Below are positions 17,142-26,265 of a DNA stretch of 64,000 bases, piece by piece (position 1 is the first letter of the stretch; every line of letters starts with the position of its first letter). The notes under the pieces were generated by a model that saw only the letters and a program-made list of their open reading frames with translations, ran no database searches and was not told the origin of the DNA. The stretch comes from Candidatus Heimdallarchaeota archaeon (GTDB taxonomy: Archaea; Asgardarchaeota; Heimdallarchaeia; Heimdallarchaeales; Heimdallarchaeaceae), in the NCBI GenBank assembly GCA_016840095.1, contig JAEOSZ010000024.1, forward strand, positions 44,958 through 108,957, read 5' to 3'. The position numbers and the translations under genes were made by a program.

Positions 17142-17312
17142 TTACTCTCTTTTTTTTATTTCAAAAGAATATTTTTCCTTATCAATAATATGACAAACTG
17201 CACAGTTACTACAAGAACTACTGCAACTTCCTTGTGACAAAAAAATCTTTGCTAATCTTCTCCTAGCTTTCATCCAGAATGAAATTTCGGTAGTATTTTC
17301 TTTATCAGTCAT
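17142..17312 (-). CDS. Cys-rich mini-protein downstream of feoB
   Basis: ATG 17312 to TAA 17142 encodes 56 residues with a basic N-terminal half (FWMKARRRLAKIF) and a cysteine cluster CSSSCSNCAVCH. It lies 8 bases after the feoB stop, so it is the third gene of the feo operon. Small Cys-rich proteins (FeoC or FeoB-associated) commonly occupy this place and may bind an iron-sulphur cluster or assemble with FeoB. Sequence identity to a named family cannot be claimed. Confidence 0.7.
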   Translation of the reverse strand: MTDKENTTEISFWMKARRRLAKIFLSQGSCSSSCSNCAVCHIIDKEKYSFEIKKRE

Positions 17313-17320
17313 ATTATCAC

Positions 17321-19468
17321 CTATAATATTGCAGTAAATATCTGAAACACTATCACTGTTAGAATAATCGTAACTATCAATGGATAGAAGAAACCAAGTG
17401 CTGTCATCTTCCAGCTTTTTGTTTCTGATTTAATTGTAGCCATGGTTGCAAAACATGGTGCATATGTTAGCTGAAACAATAGGAAGGATATTGCTTGAGG
17501 TATTGACCAGCTAGCTTTCAAAGCTGTCACAACACTTCCACCTCCTGAATAGAGGATACTAAGAGCAGAGATAATAGCTTCTTTGGCAGGAATTCCAAAA
17601 AGTAAAGGGACAACCATTTTCCAGTCAAATCCAAATAAAGGTTTAGTGATTACTGATAATCCTCTTCCAATGTATCCTGCAATTGTATATTCAGGAGCAA
17701 CTCCAAATGGTATATTACTTATGAACCAAATTAAAATTGATGCAAGAAAAATGAAAGTTCCAGCTTTCTTTAGAAAAACACCTGCTTTTTCCCAAGTTAA
17801 GTGTAAAACATTTCGTATTCTGGGACGTCTATATTCAGGTAGCTCCATTATCAATGGAAGCGGATCTTCTTTCCTATAAAAGATTTTGAATAGAAATCCA
17901 GTGAATAAAACTAGAAGAATACTTACTCCATATAATGAAAGCATAATAAGAGCTGCTAACCAAGGTTGAAAGAAAATACCTGTTATAAAAGCTATAACTC
18001 CTAATCTAGCAGCACAAGGAATGAAGGAATTTGCTATTATCATTGCAGTTCGATCCCGCTGATTCTTTACTGTTCTTGTAGCCATAATACCAGCTACATT
18101 ACATCCAAATCCCATAATTAGACTTAGAAAAGATGATCCTTGCATTCCAAATTTACCCATGACTCTGTCCATCAAATAGGCTGAACGAGCAAGATAGCCA
18201 GAGTCTTCTAAAAGTGCTATTAGAGCATAGAAAATCAAAATTATAGGGATAAAAAGAATAACTGCTGCTATACCTGCTATTACACCATCAACTAACAAAC
18301 TATTCAAAAATGCAGGACTATTAGCACTTTCAAGAGAAGTCATAACCCAAGTGGAAAATTGTACAACTACCCAATCAATTCCATCAATAATTGGAGATGA
18401 AGCATAGAAAGTCAATAAGAAGAATGCTGCAAAAATAGCTATTAGGATTGGATAACCCCAGATTTTGTGGAGAAGAACTCTATCAAATTTATCACTTACT
18501 GTTTCTTTGAAATCTTCATAACCTTGAAGTGCATCATGAACAATATGATGTAAAGCACTATATTTCCTCTTAGAAATTTCAGTTGCAGGATCAAACTTTT
18601 CTTCTTTTGCAAGTTGAGCAATTTTAGTTTCCATGTCTTCTAAATCATATTCTTTCGCTAATTCATCCTTAACTAAAGAATCACCCTCCAAAACTCTAAA
18701 AGCAATCCATCGAGTTGGATACTTTGTCATTGTTTCTCTATCTTCAATCTGAGTTGAGATATTTTGAATCATGTACTCAATTTTGGGAGAATAGACCACC
18801 ATAGCGGGATTGAAAAGATATTTCTTCGTGTGTAATGCATCATAGATGAATTTTTTGATACGAATTATACTATCATCCTCATATGCACAAACATAGACTA
18901 TAGGTACTCCAAGTTTTTTCTCTAAAAGCTGAGTATCTATATCAATGCATTCTTTCTCAGCTATGTCTTTCATATTAATTATAATTGCTACATTATCTGT
19001 TAGCTCCATAGCTTGAAGAGCAATAAAGAGTGTTCTCTCCAATCTAGTCGCATCAGCGATAACACAGACAAGATCTGGTTGTTCTTCCACAATGAACTGT
19101 CGAGTAACAAGTTCTTCATCTGATCTAGCAGATAGAGAATAAGCACCAGGTAAATCTACTAAGGAAAAATATTCATCTGATAAAATGAAATGTCCTTCTT
19201 TTCGTTCTACTGTTTTTCCCGGCCAGTTCCCAATATGTTGATGAGAGCCAGTCAAAGTATTAAATAAAGAAGATTTCCCAACATTAGGATTCCCCAAGAA
19301 AGCAATTTTATGTTCAATTGTATGATCATTGAAAGAGGATCTTTTACCTTTACCATGAAAACGAGATTGTCTCTTAGTAGATTCAAAGTCATTCTGAGAA
19401 ATTTTGATTCCTCTTTTATGTCTGTGAAACCTACCTTTTTTGCCACAATGTGGACAATTTTTTGTCAT
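17321..19468 (-). CDS. feoB: Ferrous iron transporter FeoB with N-terminal zinc-finger-like extension
   Basis: The cytosolic GTPase domain has G1 GNPNVGKSS (residues 59-67), G3 DLPGAYSL and G4 NMKD, followed by a helical GDI region and a C-terminal membrane domain of two gate-like halves (VDGVIAGIAAVILFIPIILIFYAL..., FGCNVAGIMATRTV and GIPAKEAIISALSILY). The protein imports Fe2+ across the cytoplasmic membrane. The first 50 residues are an unusual extension with CPHCGKKGRFHRH, a half zinc-ribbon rich in His and Lys. It is located between feoA and the Cys-rich mini-gene on the same strand. Confidence 0.95.
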   Translation of the reverse strand: MTKNCPHCGKKGRFHRHKRGIKISQNDFESTKRQSRFHGKGKRSSFNDHTIEHKIAFLGNPNVGKSSLFNTLTGSHQHIGNWPGKTVERKEGHFILSDEYFSLVDLPGAYSLSARSDEELVTRQFIVEEQPDLVCVIADATRLERTLFIALQAMELTDNVAIIINMKDIAEKECIDIDTQLLEKKLGVPIVYVCAYEDDSIIRIKKFIYDALHTKKYLFNPAMVVYSPKIEYMIQNISTQIEDRETMTKYPTRWIAFRVLEGDSLVKDELAKEYDLEDMETKIAQLAKEEKFDPATEISKRKYSALHHIVHDALQGYEDFKETVSDKFDRVLLHKIWGYPILIAIFAAFFLLTFYASSPIIDGIDWVVVQFSTWVMTSLESANSPAFLNSLLVDGVIAGIAAVILFIPIILIFYALIALLEDSGYLARSAYLMDRVMGKFGMQGSSFLSLIMGFGCNVAGIMATRTVKNQRDRTAMIIANSFIPCAARLGVIAFITGIFFQPWLAALIMLSLYGVSILLVLFTGFLFKIFYRKEDPLPLIMELPEYRRPRIRNVLHLTWEKAGVFLKKAGTFIFLASILIWFISNIPFGVAPEYTIAGYIGRGLSVITKPLFGFDWKMVVPLLFGIPAKEAIISALSILYSGGGSVVTALKASWSIPQAISFLLFQLTYAPCFATMATIKSETKSWKMTALGFFYPLIVTIILTVIVFQIFTAIL

Positions 19469-19479
19469 AACTAGAACAC

Positions 19480-19704
19480 CTAAGAAACTTCTATTTTCTT
19501 GGCTAAACCTCTTCCAATAGCTACTCGAGTTCCCTTTACATCAACAATAATGGGACCTGTATCGTTTTTAACGACCCTGATTTTTTCTCCTTCGTGAATA
19601 CCTAAGTCAGCTAAGAATCTTTGTGCTTTATGTCCAGCATTGATAGTTTGAACTACAACTATACCATTCTCATGTGCATCATCTAAAGATACAGTCTGTG
19701 ACAT
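19480..19704 (-). CDS. feoA: FeoA, SH3-like accessory protein
   Basis: This 74-residue protein (start ATG 19704; a GTG at 19716 is a weaker alternative) has the FeoA SH3-like pattern: GHKAQRFLADLGIHEGEKIRVV and GPIIVDVKGTRVAIGRGLAKKIEV. FeoA supports FeoB-mediated iron uptake. It is the first gene of the operon, 11 bases before feoB. A TATA box at 19771-19780 and a perfect inverted repeat at 19728-19745 lie upstream. Confidence 0.92.
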   Translation of the reverse strand: MSQTVSLDDAHENGIVVVQTINAGHKAQRFLADLGIHEGEKIRVVKNDTGPIIVDVKGTRVAIGRGLAKKIEVS

Positions 19705-19727
19705 AAAGCATCCCACACTTCAAGAAT

Positions 19728-19745
19728 ATTTGGACGCATCCAAAT
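19728..19745. promoter_or_regulatory. Perfect inverted repeat in the feo promoter, probable metal-regulator operator
   Basis: The 18-mer atttggacgcatccaaat has perfect 7-bp arms (ATTTGGA/TCCAAAT) around CGCA. It lies between the minus-strand TATA element and feoA, at or just after the predicted transcription start near 19750, where a repressor would block transcription. An iron-dependent DtxR/Fur-type regulator is the natural candidate; none is encoded in this window. Confidence 0.6.
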
Positions 19746-19770
19746 CTCGTCTTGTGAATTTTCTTTGAAG

Positions 19771-19780
19771 GTTTTAAAAG
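19771..19780 (-). promoter_or_regulatory. TATA box of the feo operon
   Basis: The minus strand reads CTTTTAAAAC here, a good archaeal TATA-like element. It predicts initiation about 25 bases downstream, near 19750, giving a leader of roughly 45 bases that contains the inverted repeat. Confidence 0.5.
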
Positions 19781-19801
19781 ATTGTTGTTATAACCGGTGA
19801 A

Positions 19802-19830
19802 AATTTGGATTAAAGAAGATTTGTCCAAAT
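19802..19830. promoter_or_regulatory. Second pair of ATTTGGA/TCCAAAT half-sites upstream of feoA
   Basis: The same 7-bp arms as in the feo operator recur at 19802-19808 (atttgga) and 19824-19830 (tccaaat), here 15 bases apart and upstream of the TATA box. This may be a second, weaker binding site or an upstream activator site. Confidence 0.35.
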
Positions 19831-19849
19831 CTAAAAGAAAAAGAAAAGA

Positions 19850-20536
19850 TTAGAAAAATGGAGTAGCTTTAGGATATAAATCAAAAGAATTCGCAGTTCC
19901 ATTAATACTATAAGTTGGATTCAAACCAATGTCAAACCAGTAATTTCCTAGAGTTGTAACATTGTTATACCAGAGATTCAAAGAGCCATTATCTAATGTT
20001 TGCGATAAACCTGCACCAGGTGTATTACTTACAAAATCATTATAGTATACAGAGATGTTTGTTGCAGTTAAACCCAATTTAATTGCATAACCAGCGTTTG
20101 TATGAAATCGACTATTATTGATAGTGAAATTTCCTGCTTTTGATACATCTATACCTACAGAGTTATTGTAAAGATACACATTCTGAATTAACATTTTTTC
20201 AGCAGTTACGTTCTCGATGTATATTGCTACATCTGTATTGGAAATGTTACATGATTGGATGTAGAAAGATTTTGTAGTATTAATTATTTTAATACCATAT
20301 GTTTGATCTATATCAAAAACATATTCTGTAATGATATATGGACTATCAGCAGTACCTTCTCCATCAAAATTATAATTTGACCAATCTGCATCAGACTCAA
20401 TCAGAATTCCTGTGATCGGACCAGGTCCTCTAAAACTTAGAGTTATTATTACTACAAACAAACCAATAAAAATGATACCATAAAAAACTTTTACAATATC
20501 CAGGTTTTTGAAATCTATTCGAAATCTTTTGCTCAT
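19850..20536 (-). CDS. Membrane-anchored parallel beta-helix protein
   Basis: One N-terminal membrane segment (about residues 15-35) anchors an extracellular domain of short, Asn/Ser-rich strands repeating about every 20-24 residues (SFYIQSCNISNTDVAIYIENV, NFTINNSRFHTNAGYAIKL, ISVYYNDFVSN), as in right-handed beta-helix proteins of the NosD/pectate-lyase type. It ends with LWYNNVTTLGNYWFDIG and NGTANSFDLYP, a capping segment shared with the next gene. It probably binds or cleaves polysaccharide or serves as a surface adhesin; no catalytic motif is apparent. Confidence 0.75.
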   Translation of the reverse strand: MSKRFRIDFKNLDIVKVFYGIIFIGLFVVIITLSFRGPGPITGILIESDADWSNYNFDGEGTADSPYIITEYVFDIDQTYGIKIINTTKSFYIQSCNISNTDVAIYIENVTAEKMLIQNVYLYNNSVGIDVSKAGNFTINNSRFHTNAGYAIKLGLTATNISVYYNDFVSNTPGAGLSQTLDNGSLNLWYNNVTTLGNYWFDIGLNPTYSINGTANSFDLYPKATPFF

Positions 20537-20692
20537 CTATATCACCAATTTTGTAATGTAAATATTGTAATTACACAGATAATTATTTGATATTCTTAAA
20601 AATATATCTAGATTGGACTATTCGACTAATTTAATTTAAAAAGATTTAAAACATCGAGTTATCTAATATACTATACAAGTTGAGGGTAAAAA

Positions 20693-22114
20693 ATGGGAAA
20701 GAGTAAGAATCTCCAGTATCTTTTGATAGTTTTTTTCACTTCATTTATAATCTTGAGTTCTTATAGTTGGAATAATAATTTAAATCTAAAACCTGAAACT
20801 TACGATTACTTTGCAAAGTCTACAAAAAATGACCTGAATACTCCTAGTTCAATTAATTATATTCCTCATGATTCTATAGAAATTACTAATGATTCAAATT
20901 TCACTGATTATGGATTTCCTGGATATGGTAATAGCACTCACCCATATATTATAGAAAATTATGAAATCATTACTGCAAATGACACGGGGATTTTAATTTC
21001 TCAAACAACAATGCACTTTCTCATCCGTAATTGTTATGTTAATGCAAACATCAATGGGATATATATTTATAATACGGCTCTAAACACAGCAGACCTAGTC
21101 AACAATACATGCATGAATAATGATGTTGGAATTTTTATAGAAGGATCAAGAGGTAACAAATTAATAGAAAATAGATGTAATTATAATCTATATGGAATTA
21201 CTGTTTCTTCAGCAATAGGAACATTAATCTCTGAAACCACATGTGACTTCAATACATTTGATGGAATTTCTTTAGTAGAGAACACGGATATTGTGAACAT
21301 AATTAACAGTGAATGCTCTAATAATGGGAGAGATGGCATCAGTTTAGATTTTGCTCAGAGTGTATACATTATATCAAGTACTTGTAGCGCTAATGGCAAT
21401 AACGGAATTGCACTTTATTCTGCATTTGATGTTCTCATCACGGATAATATAGTTAGTACAAATGATTTCCACGGTATTTCATTGGATAGATCTACAAATG
21501 CTGATGTTAAAAACTGTAGTTTTACTAATAATAGAGTTGATGGAATTTATGTCAGAGAAACAGATAGTTGTTCAATTTTTAATAACTCTGTTTCTGGAAA
21601 TCGAATTGCAATTAATATTGTTACAACTGATTCAAGCTTAATTACTTACAACAGAGTAAGTAACAATGAGTTATATGCTCTCAACCTAGGTTTTGTTAGT
21701 GAAAACAATATAATGCATCATAACAATTTCACTAATAACAACATAGGAAGTGAATCTCAAGCTATAGACAACGGGAAAAATAATCTTTGGTATGATGAGG
21801 AAACACTGGATGGTAATTGGTGGTCCGACTTAGGTTCTGACTGTACATATAAAATTGATGGAAAAGCTCGCTCAAAAGATAAGTATCCTTTGAATAGAGA
21901 TTTAGAATGTCCTAGTCCAAGTACTGTTAATTTGATATATATCTTAGCTGCAGTTTCAATATCATCAGTAGTAGCAACTTATCTATTTGTGAGATATATA
22001 ACCCCCAGATTGAAATTCCGCAAAAAACCATGCCCAAGTTGTAACAAGATTATAAGCTCGAAATCTTATTTCTGTGATTTTTGTGGGAGCAATCTATCTG
22101 AAGAAGCAAAATGA
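20693..22114 (+). CDS. Surface beta-helix protein with C-terminal membrane helix and cytosolic zinc ribbon
   Basis: A signal peptide is followed by about ten beta-helix coils (for example NGIYIYNTALNTADLVNNTCMNNDVGIFIEG and DGISLDFAQSVYIISSTCSANG), a NosD-like fold, with the same LWYDEETLDGNWWSDLG cap as the divergent neighbour. A hydrophobic helix (residues about 408-432) precedes a cytosolic tail with CPSCNKIISSKSYFCDFCG, a four-cysteine zinc ribbon. An external sensing or binding domain joined to an internal zinc ribbon suggests transmembrane signalling or anchoring to a cytosolic partner. A GAGGG site precedes the ATG. Confidence 0.8.
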   Translation: MGKSKNLQYLLIVFFTSFIILSSYSWNNNLNLKPETYDYFAKSTKNDLNTPSSINYIPHDSIEITNDSNFTDYGFPGYGNSTHPYIIENYEIITANDTGILISQTTMHFLIRNCYVNANINGIYIYNTALNTADLVNNTCMNNDVGIFIEGSRGNKLIENRCNYNLYGITVSSAIGTLISETTCDFNTFDGISLVENTDIVNIINSECSNNGRDGISLDFAQSVYIISSTCSANGNNGIALYSAFDVLITDNIVSTNDFHGISLDRSTNADVKNCSFTNNRVDGIYVRETDSCSIFNNSVSGNRIAINIVTTDSSLITYNRVSNNELYALNLGFVSENNIMHHNNFTNNNIGSESQAIDNGKNNLWYDEETLDGNWWSDLGSDCTYKIDGKARSKDKYPLNRDLECPSPSTVNLIYILAAVSISSVVATYLFVRYITPRLKFRKKPCPSCNKIISSKSYFCDFCGSNLSEEAK

Positions 22115-22269
22115 AACAACTACAGAATTGATAACATCTTTTTGCCTTACATCTCCTTTAACCTACCTTTTTGTATACTCTCTTTTTAGATGGGGTTCTT
22201 ATTAAGAAGGGAGTGGGTTTATTTCCATTGGAAAAAAGAAGAAAAAAGAAATCTTAGTTTAAGAATTTC

Positions 22270-23571
22270 TCAAAGATATTTTGGTTCTATTGATATTTTT
22301 CTTCTAAGAACAACTAGTATTAGAAAACTAGAAATTGAGATTATAACTATAAATCCGTTAGCAGCTTCACATTCAAGCACGTCATATTTATGAACATACT
22401 CTGCAAGTAACATAGTTATATTGAAACATGCATCTCTACCTTCATCCATCCCCTGATTTAGAAAAGTGATAACGCCATAAGGAACTGTGGTATTTCCATT
22501 GTAATAGCCATAAGCTTTTGTGTGAAAGGCCCAAGAATCACCTTCAGTACCTCCCCAACCGCCCCACTGTATTAGTGGATCATCGGGGGACAACCATGCA
22601 GTTTGTAGATCAACCATTGTTTGCAAGGTTTCCTCTTCCAAGATACGCGTTCCATTTGAAACACCTCTATGTAAGAATACTTGTATAAATTTAGCTAAAT
22701 CAAAGATATCAGATCGTATTCCACCAGCTCCATAGTTTATTGAATTATAATGAGGATAAGCTTTATTCCCTGTAGATTCTGAATCTAACTCAAACAGATA
22801 AATGTACGGGATTGCAAGTCTTTCTAGATCAAAACTTGTATAATTATACCCTGTACTAACCATCCCTAAAGGATCATAAATGTTGTTCTGTAAATATTCC
22901 CAGATTGGTTCTCCTGAGATTACTTGTATAAGATAACCTAAAACATCATATCCAACATTGGAATATAATCGATTAGTTCCTGGTTCGTAAGGAGACCAAG
23001 CAATTGGTTCGTATAATGTACCGTTGGGAGTAAGATATCCCTCTATCCAATCAGGATATGGTAACCAATCAAAAGGATTTTCCCAGCCCATGTCTTGGAG
23101 CGCTTCACTCATTATTCCAAACCAATATGGATCAGAATCTTTGGTTAAACTAGATTTGTGTTGGAGAAGCATTGTGAAGGTTATAGGTGTGTTTGTGAAG
23201 TTAGGATGTCGTAAAGAGAAGGGTAAGTAATCATTGACATCATCATCGAGTTGAATTAAACCTTGGTCATATAATTGGAAAATGGCTGTTGCAGTGAATG
23301 TTTTAGTTACAGATCCAACCAGGTAAATAAGATCTAGGTCTGATTGCTCTCCATATCCCTTAGACCATATAATGGAGTTGTTTCTTATTACTGCAGTCGT
23401 AACAGATGGGATATAATATTGAGACATGATATCAGTTATTTGACCATCTACATTTGGATTGAAGTCAGGTAAACAAACTGATTCAACATTAGCGTATGAA
23501 ATAGATACGTGATTGATCAGACCAACAATTAAAAGAGTAAAAAGAAAATAGAATTTTGTTCTTCTTTTCAT
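22270..23571 (-). CDS. Membrane-anchored serine hydrolase, beta-lactamase/PBP4* family
   Basis: The start is ATG 23571 rather than GTG 23580. A signal peptide precedes a class-C-like serine hydrolase domain: SVTK (nucleophile Ser with Lys, SxxK), YSN (second motif, YSNVGYDVLGYL), and a C-terminal FHTKAYGYYNG region where the third motif lies. The C-terminus NGFIVIISISSFLILVVLRRK is an anchor with a basic tail. Such proteins act outside the cell as peptidases or esterases; archaea lack murein, so the target is unknown. A close paralogue lies 2.7 kb away with a similar promoter. Confidence 0.85.
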   Translation of the reverse strand: MKRRTKFYFLFTLLIVGLINHVSISYANVESVCLPDFNPNVDGQITDIMSQYYIPSVTTAVIRNNSIIWSKGYGEQSDLDLIYLVGSVTKTFTATAIFQLYDQGLIQLDDDVNDYLPFSLRHPNFTNTPITFTMLLQHKSSLTKDSDPYWFGIMSEALQDMGWENPFDWLPYPDWIEGYLTPNGTLYEPIAWSPYEPGTNRLYSNVGYDVLGYLIQVISGEPIWEYLQNNIYDPLGMVSTGYNYTSFDLERLAIPYIYLFELDSESTGNKAYPHYNSINYGAGGIRSDIFDLAKFIQVFLHRGVSNGTRILEEETLQTMVDLQTAWLSPDDPLIQWGGWGGTEGDSWAFHTKAYGYYNGNTTVPYGVITFLNQGMDEGRDACFNITMLLAEYVHKYDVLECEAANGFIVIISISSFLILVVLRRKISIEPKYL

Positions 23572-23601
23572 ATGTATCACCTAGATTTGGAAACATGGAC
23601 A

Positions 23602-23620
23602 TTTATAAAGAGAGCTAAAT
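23602..23620 (-). promoter_or_regulatory. TATA region of first serine hydrolase gene
   Basis: The minus strand carries ATTTAGCTCTCTTTATAAA with a TATA box at 23602-23609, about 31 bases from the ATG at 23571, so the leader is very short. Nearly the same sequence precedes the paralogue at 27610-27628. Confidence 0.55.
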
Positions 23621-23793
23621 TTCAGAGCTAGAATATTCTACTATTGTTAAAATAAGATAGCTTCATATCCATCTTAGGTTTTTCAACATGATGTAAAAGA
23701 GAAGATTTTGCTAAATAGTACTATAATAAAGCAAAACAATTAATTAGTAGATTTACATCATTGAGTCTGATTATAAATTGAGATGGTTAATTA

Positions 23794-24972
23794 ATGATAA
23801 ACCAAGTGGAAGAATTATACAAACTCGGAAAAGAATATTTTGACCAGAAAAATTATGTTGATGCCGAAATTACATTTAAACAAGTGTTAGAATTAGAAGA
23901 AAATCACATAGACTCAAATTATTATCTTAGCCGTGTATACCAAGAACAAAAGAAATATGCTGAAGCACAGCAATATTTTTTGAAAACTTTACAGTTAGAC
24001 CCTAACAACAAATATGCTCAATTCAATCTTGGAAATGTTTTCTTTGTCCAAAAAAAATACTCTGATGCAGAAGTACAGTATAAGAAAGCTATTGAAATAG
24101 ATGAAAAATATCTATACGCAATTCATACTTTAGGTCGCACCTATTTAGAATTGAAGAAATTCGTAGAAGCTGAAAACCAGTTTAACCTAGTGATTAAATT
24201 AGATAAAGAATATATTGATGCGTGGTATTATCTTGGTATTTTATACTACAGAAAACAAGATTTTGCTAAGGCTGAATCTTGGTTTACAGAGGTAATCCAA
24301 TTAAAACCTGAATACAAGTCAGTGAGTTATTACCTTGGTAGAGTATATTTTTTTCAAAAGAATTTTGTAGATGCTGAGAAACAGTTAAGTAAAGCTGTAG
24401 ATCAAAATAAAAAGGATTTAGAATCTAATTTTTATCTTGGGATTGTATATATTAGCCAGGTTAAAGACCCATCTTCTTTAGCTATAGATACTTACAAGGA
24501 AGCAAATATCCTTTATAGCTCGAATGCTATAAAATATCTTGAACAAGTACTTGCAATTAATCCAAAACATAAGGAAGCGTTGTGCTTCTTAGGATTTGCA
24601 CATATTATTATCTATGATTATGATAAATCAACGAATCATGCTGATAAAGCAATGGTTTATGCTGATGAAGCTCTTAAAATTGATCCAAATTTTAGCTTAG
24701 CATGGGGTTTAAAAGGAACTACAAATTTAGCATTAGGAAGAAAGCTTGAAGCTATAGAATGTGTAATTCGTTCAAAGGATGATGAAGCAATTGAGAAATT
24801 TCTAAAAGCTACCTATTCATCAAATTACTCGAGAATTGAATCACAATGGAATTCTTTTAGATCTGGTAAGACACATAGAGAGGGCTTAGTTGCATCAATA
24901 ACAAAAGATGCAGCAAAAGGATTTGCAAAAGAATTTGCAAAAGGAATATTGAAAGGTTTTTTGGGTTTATGA
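23794..24972 (+). CDS. TPR-repeat protein
   Basis: About eight tetratricopeptide repeats of 34 residues fill residues 3-320 (pattern A-x3-LG-x2-Y-x4-Y-x2-A-x3-F-x3-L-x-LDP), making a protein-binding superhelix. No signal peptide is visible, so it is cytosolic. The C-terminus KDAAKGFAKEFAKGILKGFLGL looks like an amphipathic helix that could touch the membrane. It lies 65 bases before the BtrH-like gene on the same strand, so the two may form a unit, but the binding partner is not known. Confidence 0.85.
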   Translation: MINQVEELYKLGKEYFDQKNYVDAEITFKQVLELEENHIDSNYYLSRVYQEQKKYAEAQQYFLKTLQLDPNNKYAQFNLGNVFFVQKKYSDAEVQYKKAIEIDEKYLYAIHTLGRTYLELKKFVEAENQFNLVIKLDKEYIDAWYYLGILYYRKQDFAKAESWFTEVIQLKPEYKSVSYYLGRVYFFQKNFVDAEKQLSKAVDQNKKDLESNFYLGIVYISQVKDPSSLAIDTYKEANILYSSNAIKYLEQVLAINPKHKEALCFLGFAHIIIYDYDKSTNHADKAMVYADEALKIDPNFSLAWGLKGTTNLALGRKLEAIECVIRSKDDEAIEKFLKATYSSNYSRIESQWNSFRSGKTHREGLVASITKDAAKGFAKEFAKGILKGFLGL

Positions 24973-25037
24973 TATGATTCTGTGTGGGTGGATTAAGAGA
25001 GTAATAGAACGATTTAAAGAAACCTGAAGTGGATGCA

Positions 25038-26198
25038 ATGAGTGGAAAGTATATAATTGAAGACTTTGATTTCTTTGGTGGAATACACTGCGAAACAAGC
25101 GCTGTGAGAAAAATCTTCCTCTATAATAACTTGCCAATTTCTGAAGAGATGTTATTCGGACTTGCAGGAGGAATAGGGTTCATTTATTGGTATGTAAAAC
25201 AAATGCCTGCCCCAGTTATAGGTGGAAGAGGAGGAGGAAGAGATTTCATTGAAAACGCAGCTCGAAGAGCTGGTGCTAAACTTGAAATTAGACGAACAAC
25301 TAGTAGTAAGAAAGGTTACGATTGGTTGATGGAAAAACTAGGAAATAATGAACCAACTGTTGTCTATGGGGATATGGCCTATTTACCATATTTAGGAGTG
25401 AGTGAAGATGCGCATTTTGGTCAACATGTTTTTGTTGTTTATGGAGTTGATGAAGAGGAAGATAAAGTATATATTTCTGATAGAGGTAACAAAGGAGTAA
25501 CAGTATCTATTGAAGATATTAAAAAAGCAAGAGCATCCAAATTTCCTCCTTGGCCACCAAAGCATGCTACATTTGATTTTAAATTTCCATCGAATCTAAA
25601 TATTACAAAACAAACAGTAATCGAATCTCTTGAGCAATGTGTAAATACTATGCTTAATCCACCAATCAGAAACATCGGAATAAGTGGTTTCGAAAAATGG
25701 GCTGATCTGGTGATTAAGTGGCCTGAAATATTCCCTGGAGAGAGATTATGGGAAGTTTTGTTCCAAGGTTTCATCTACATCGAAACAGGTGGAACAGGGG
25801 GAAGTGCATTTAGACCAATGTTTTGCAGATATCTAAAAGAGATTGAACCTATTCTCGAAATAGATTCTTTGAGTAAAACTATAGAATTGTTTGAAAAATC
25901 AGCAAAGCACTGGAGTGAAATTGCTAGATTATATTTGCCAGATGAGTATCCAACCTTAAAAAGTATGAGACAAAGAATTTTGGATTCAAATACAATATTT
26001 GAAGAGCAGAAATCAGACGCACTAACTCAAATGAAACTCTTAAACAAAGAAATAGCAGATAGTAAACAAGAAATAAATAAAGAACTCAAGGATGGTCCAA
26101 AGTTTCTTCCCAAGGTTCGAGAGAAAATTCTACAACTTAGAGATGTTGAAGCTGATGCTTTTACAAGTCTTCAAGAAACTATAAGTCAGTTAAAATAG
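25038..26198 (+). CDS. BtrH-like acyltransferase/papain-fold protein (BtrH_N-type domain)
   Basis: A TATA-like acgatttaaag at 25010-25019 favours the ATG at 25038 over GTG 25029. The N-terminus reads FFGGIHCETSAVRKIF with probable nucleophile Cys18, then EEMLFGLAGGIGFIY, and later FGQHVFVVYGV (His) and VYISDRG (Asp), the Cys-His-Asp set of BtrH, the butirosin acyltransferase, and relatives with a C39-peptidase-like fold. The C-terminal half (about 190 residues) is helical, similar in place to the DUF4872-type region. It may transfer an acyl group to an amine in a small-molecule pathway, but no biosynthetic genes surround it. Confidence 0.75.
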   Translation: MSGKYIIEDFDFFGGIHCETSAVRKIFLYNNLPISEEMLFGLAGGIGFIYWYVKQMPAPVIGGRGGGRDFIENAARRAGAKLEIRRTTSSKKGYDWLMEKLGNNEPTVVYGDMAYLPYLGVSEDAHFGQHVFVVYGVDEEEDKVYISDRGNKGVTVSIEDIKKARASKFPPWPPKHATFDFKFPSNLNITKQTVIESLEQCVNTMLNPPIRNIGISGFEKWADLVIKWPEIFPGERLWEVLFQGFIYIETGGTGGSAFRPMFCRYLKEIEPILEIDSLSKTIELFEKSAKHWSEIARLYLPDEYPTLKSMRQRILDSNTIFEEQKSDALTQMKLLNKEIADSKQEINKELKDGPKFLPKVREKILQLRDVEADAFTSLQETISQLK

Positions 26199-26265
26199 AT
26201 TAAAACTTAATTTCTAATACTCATGTAGTAATGATGATAACAAAAGAAAAAAGAAATATAGATAT

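Noticed and set aside
22190..22393. 67-codon plus-strand frame after the beta-helix gene
   Set aside because: Most of it overlaps the 3' end of the serine hydrolase gene on the other strand; no motif or promoter was seen.
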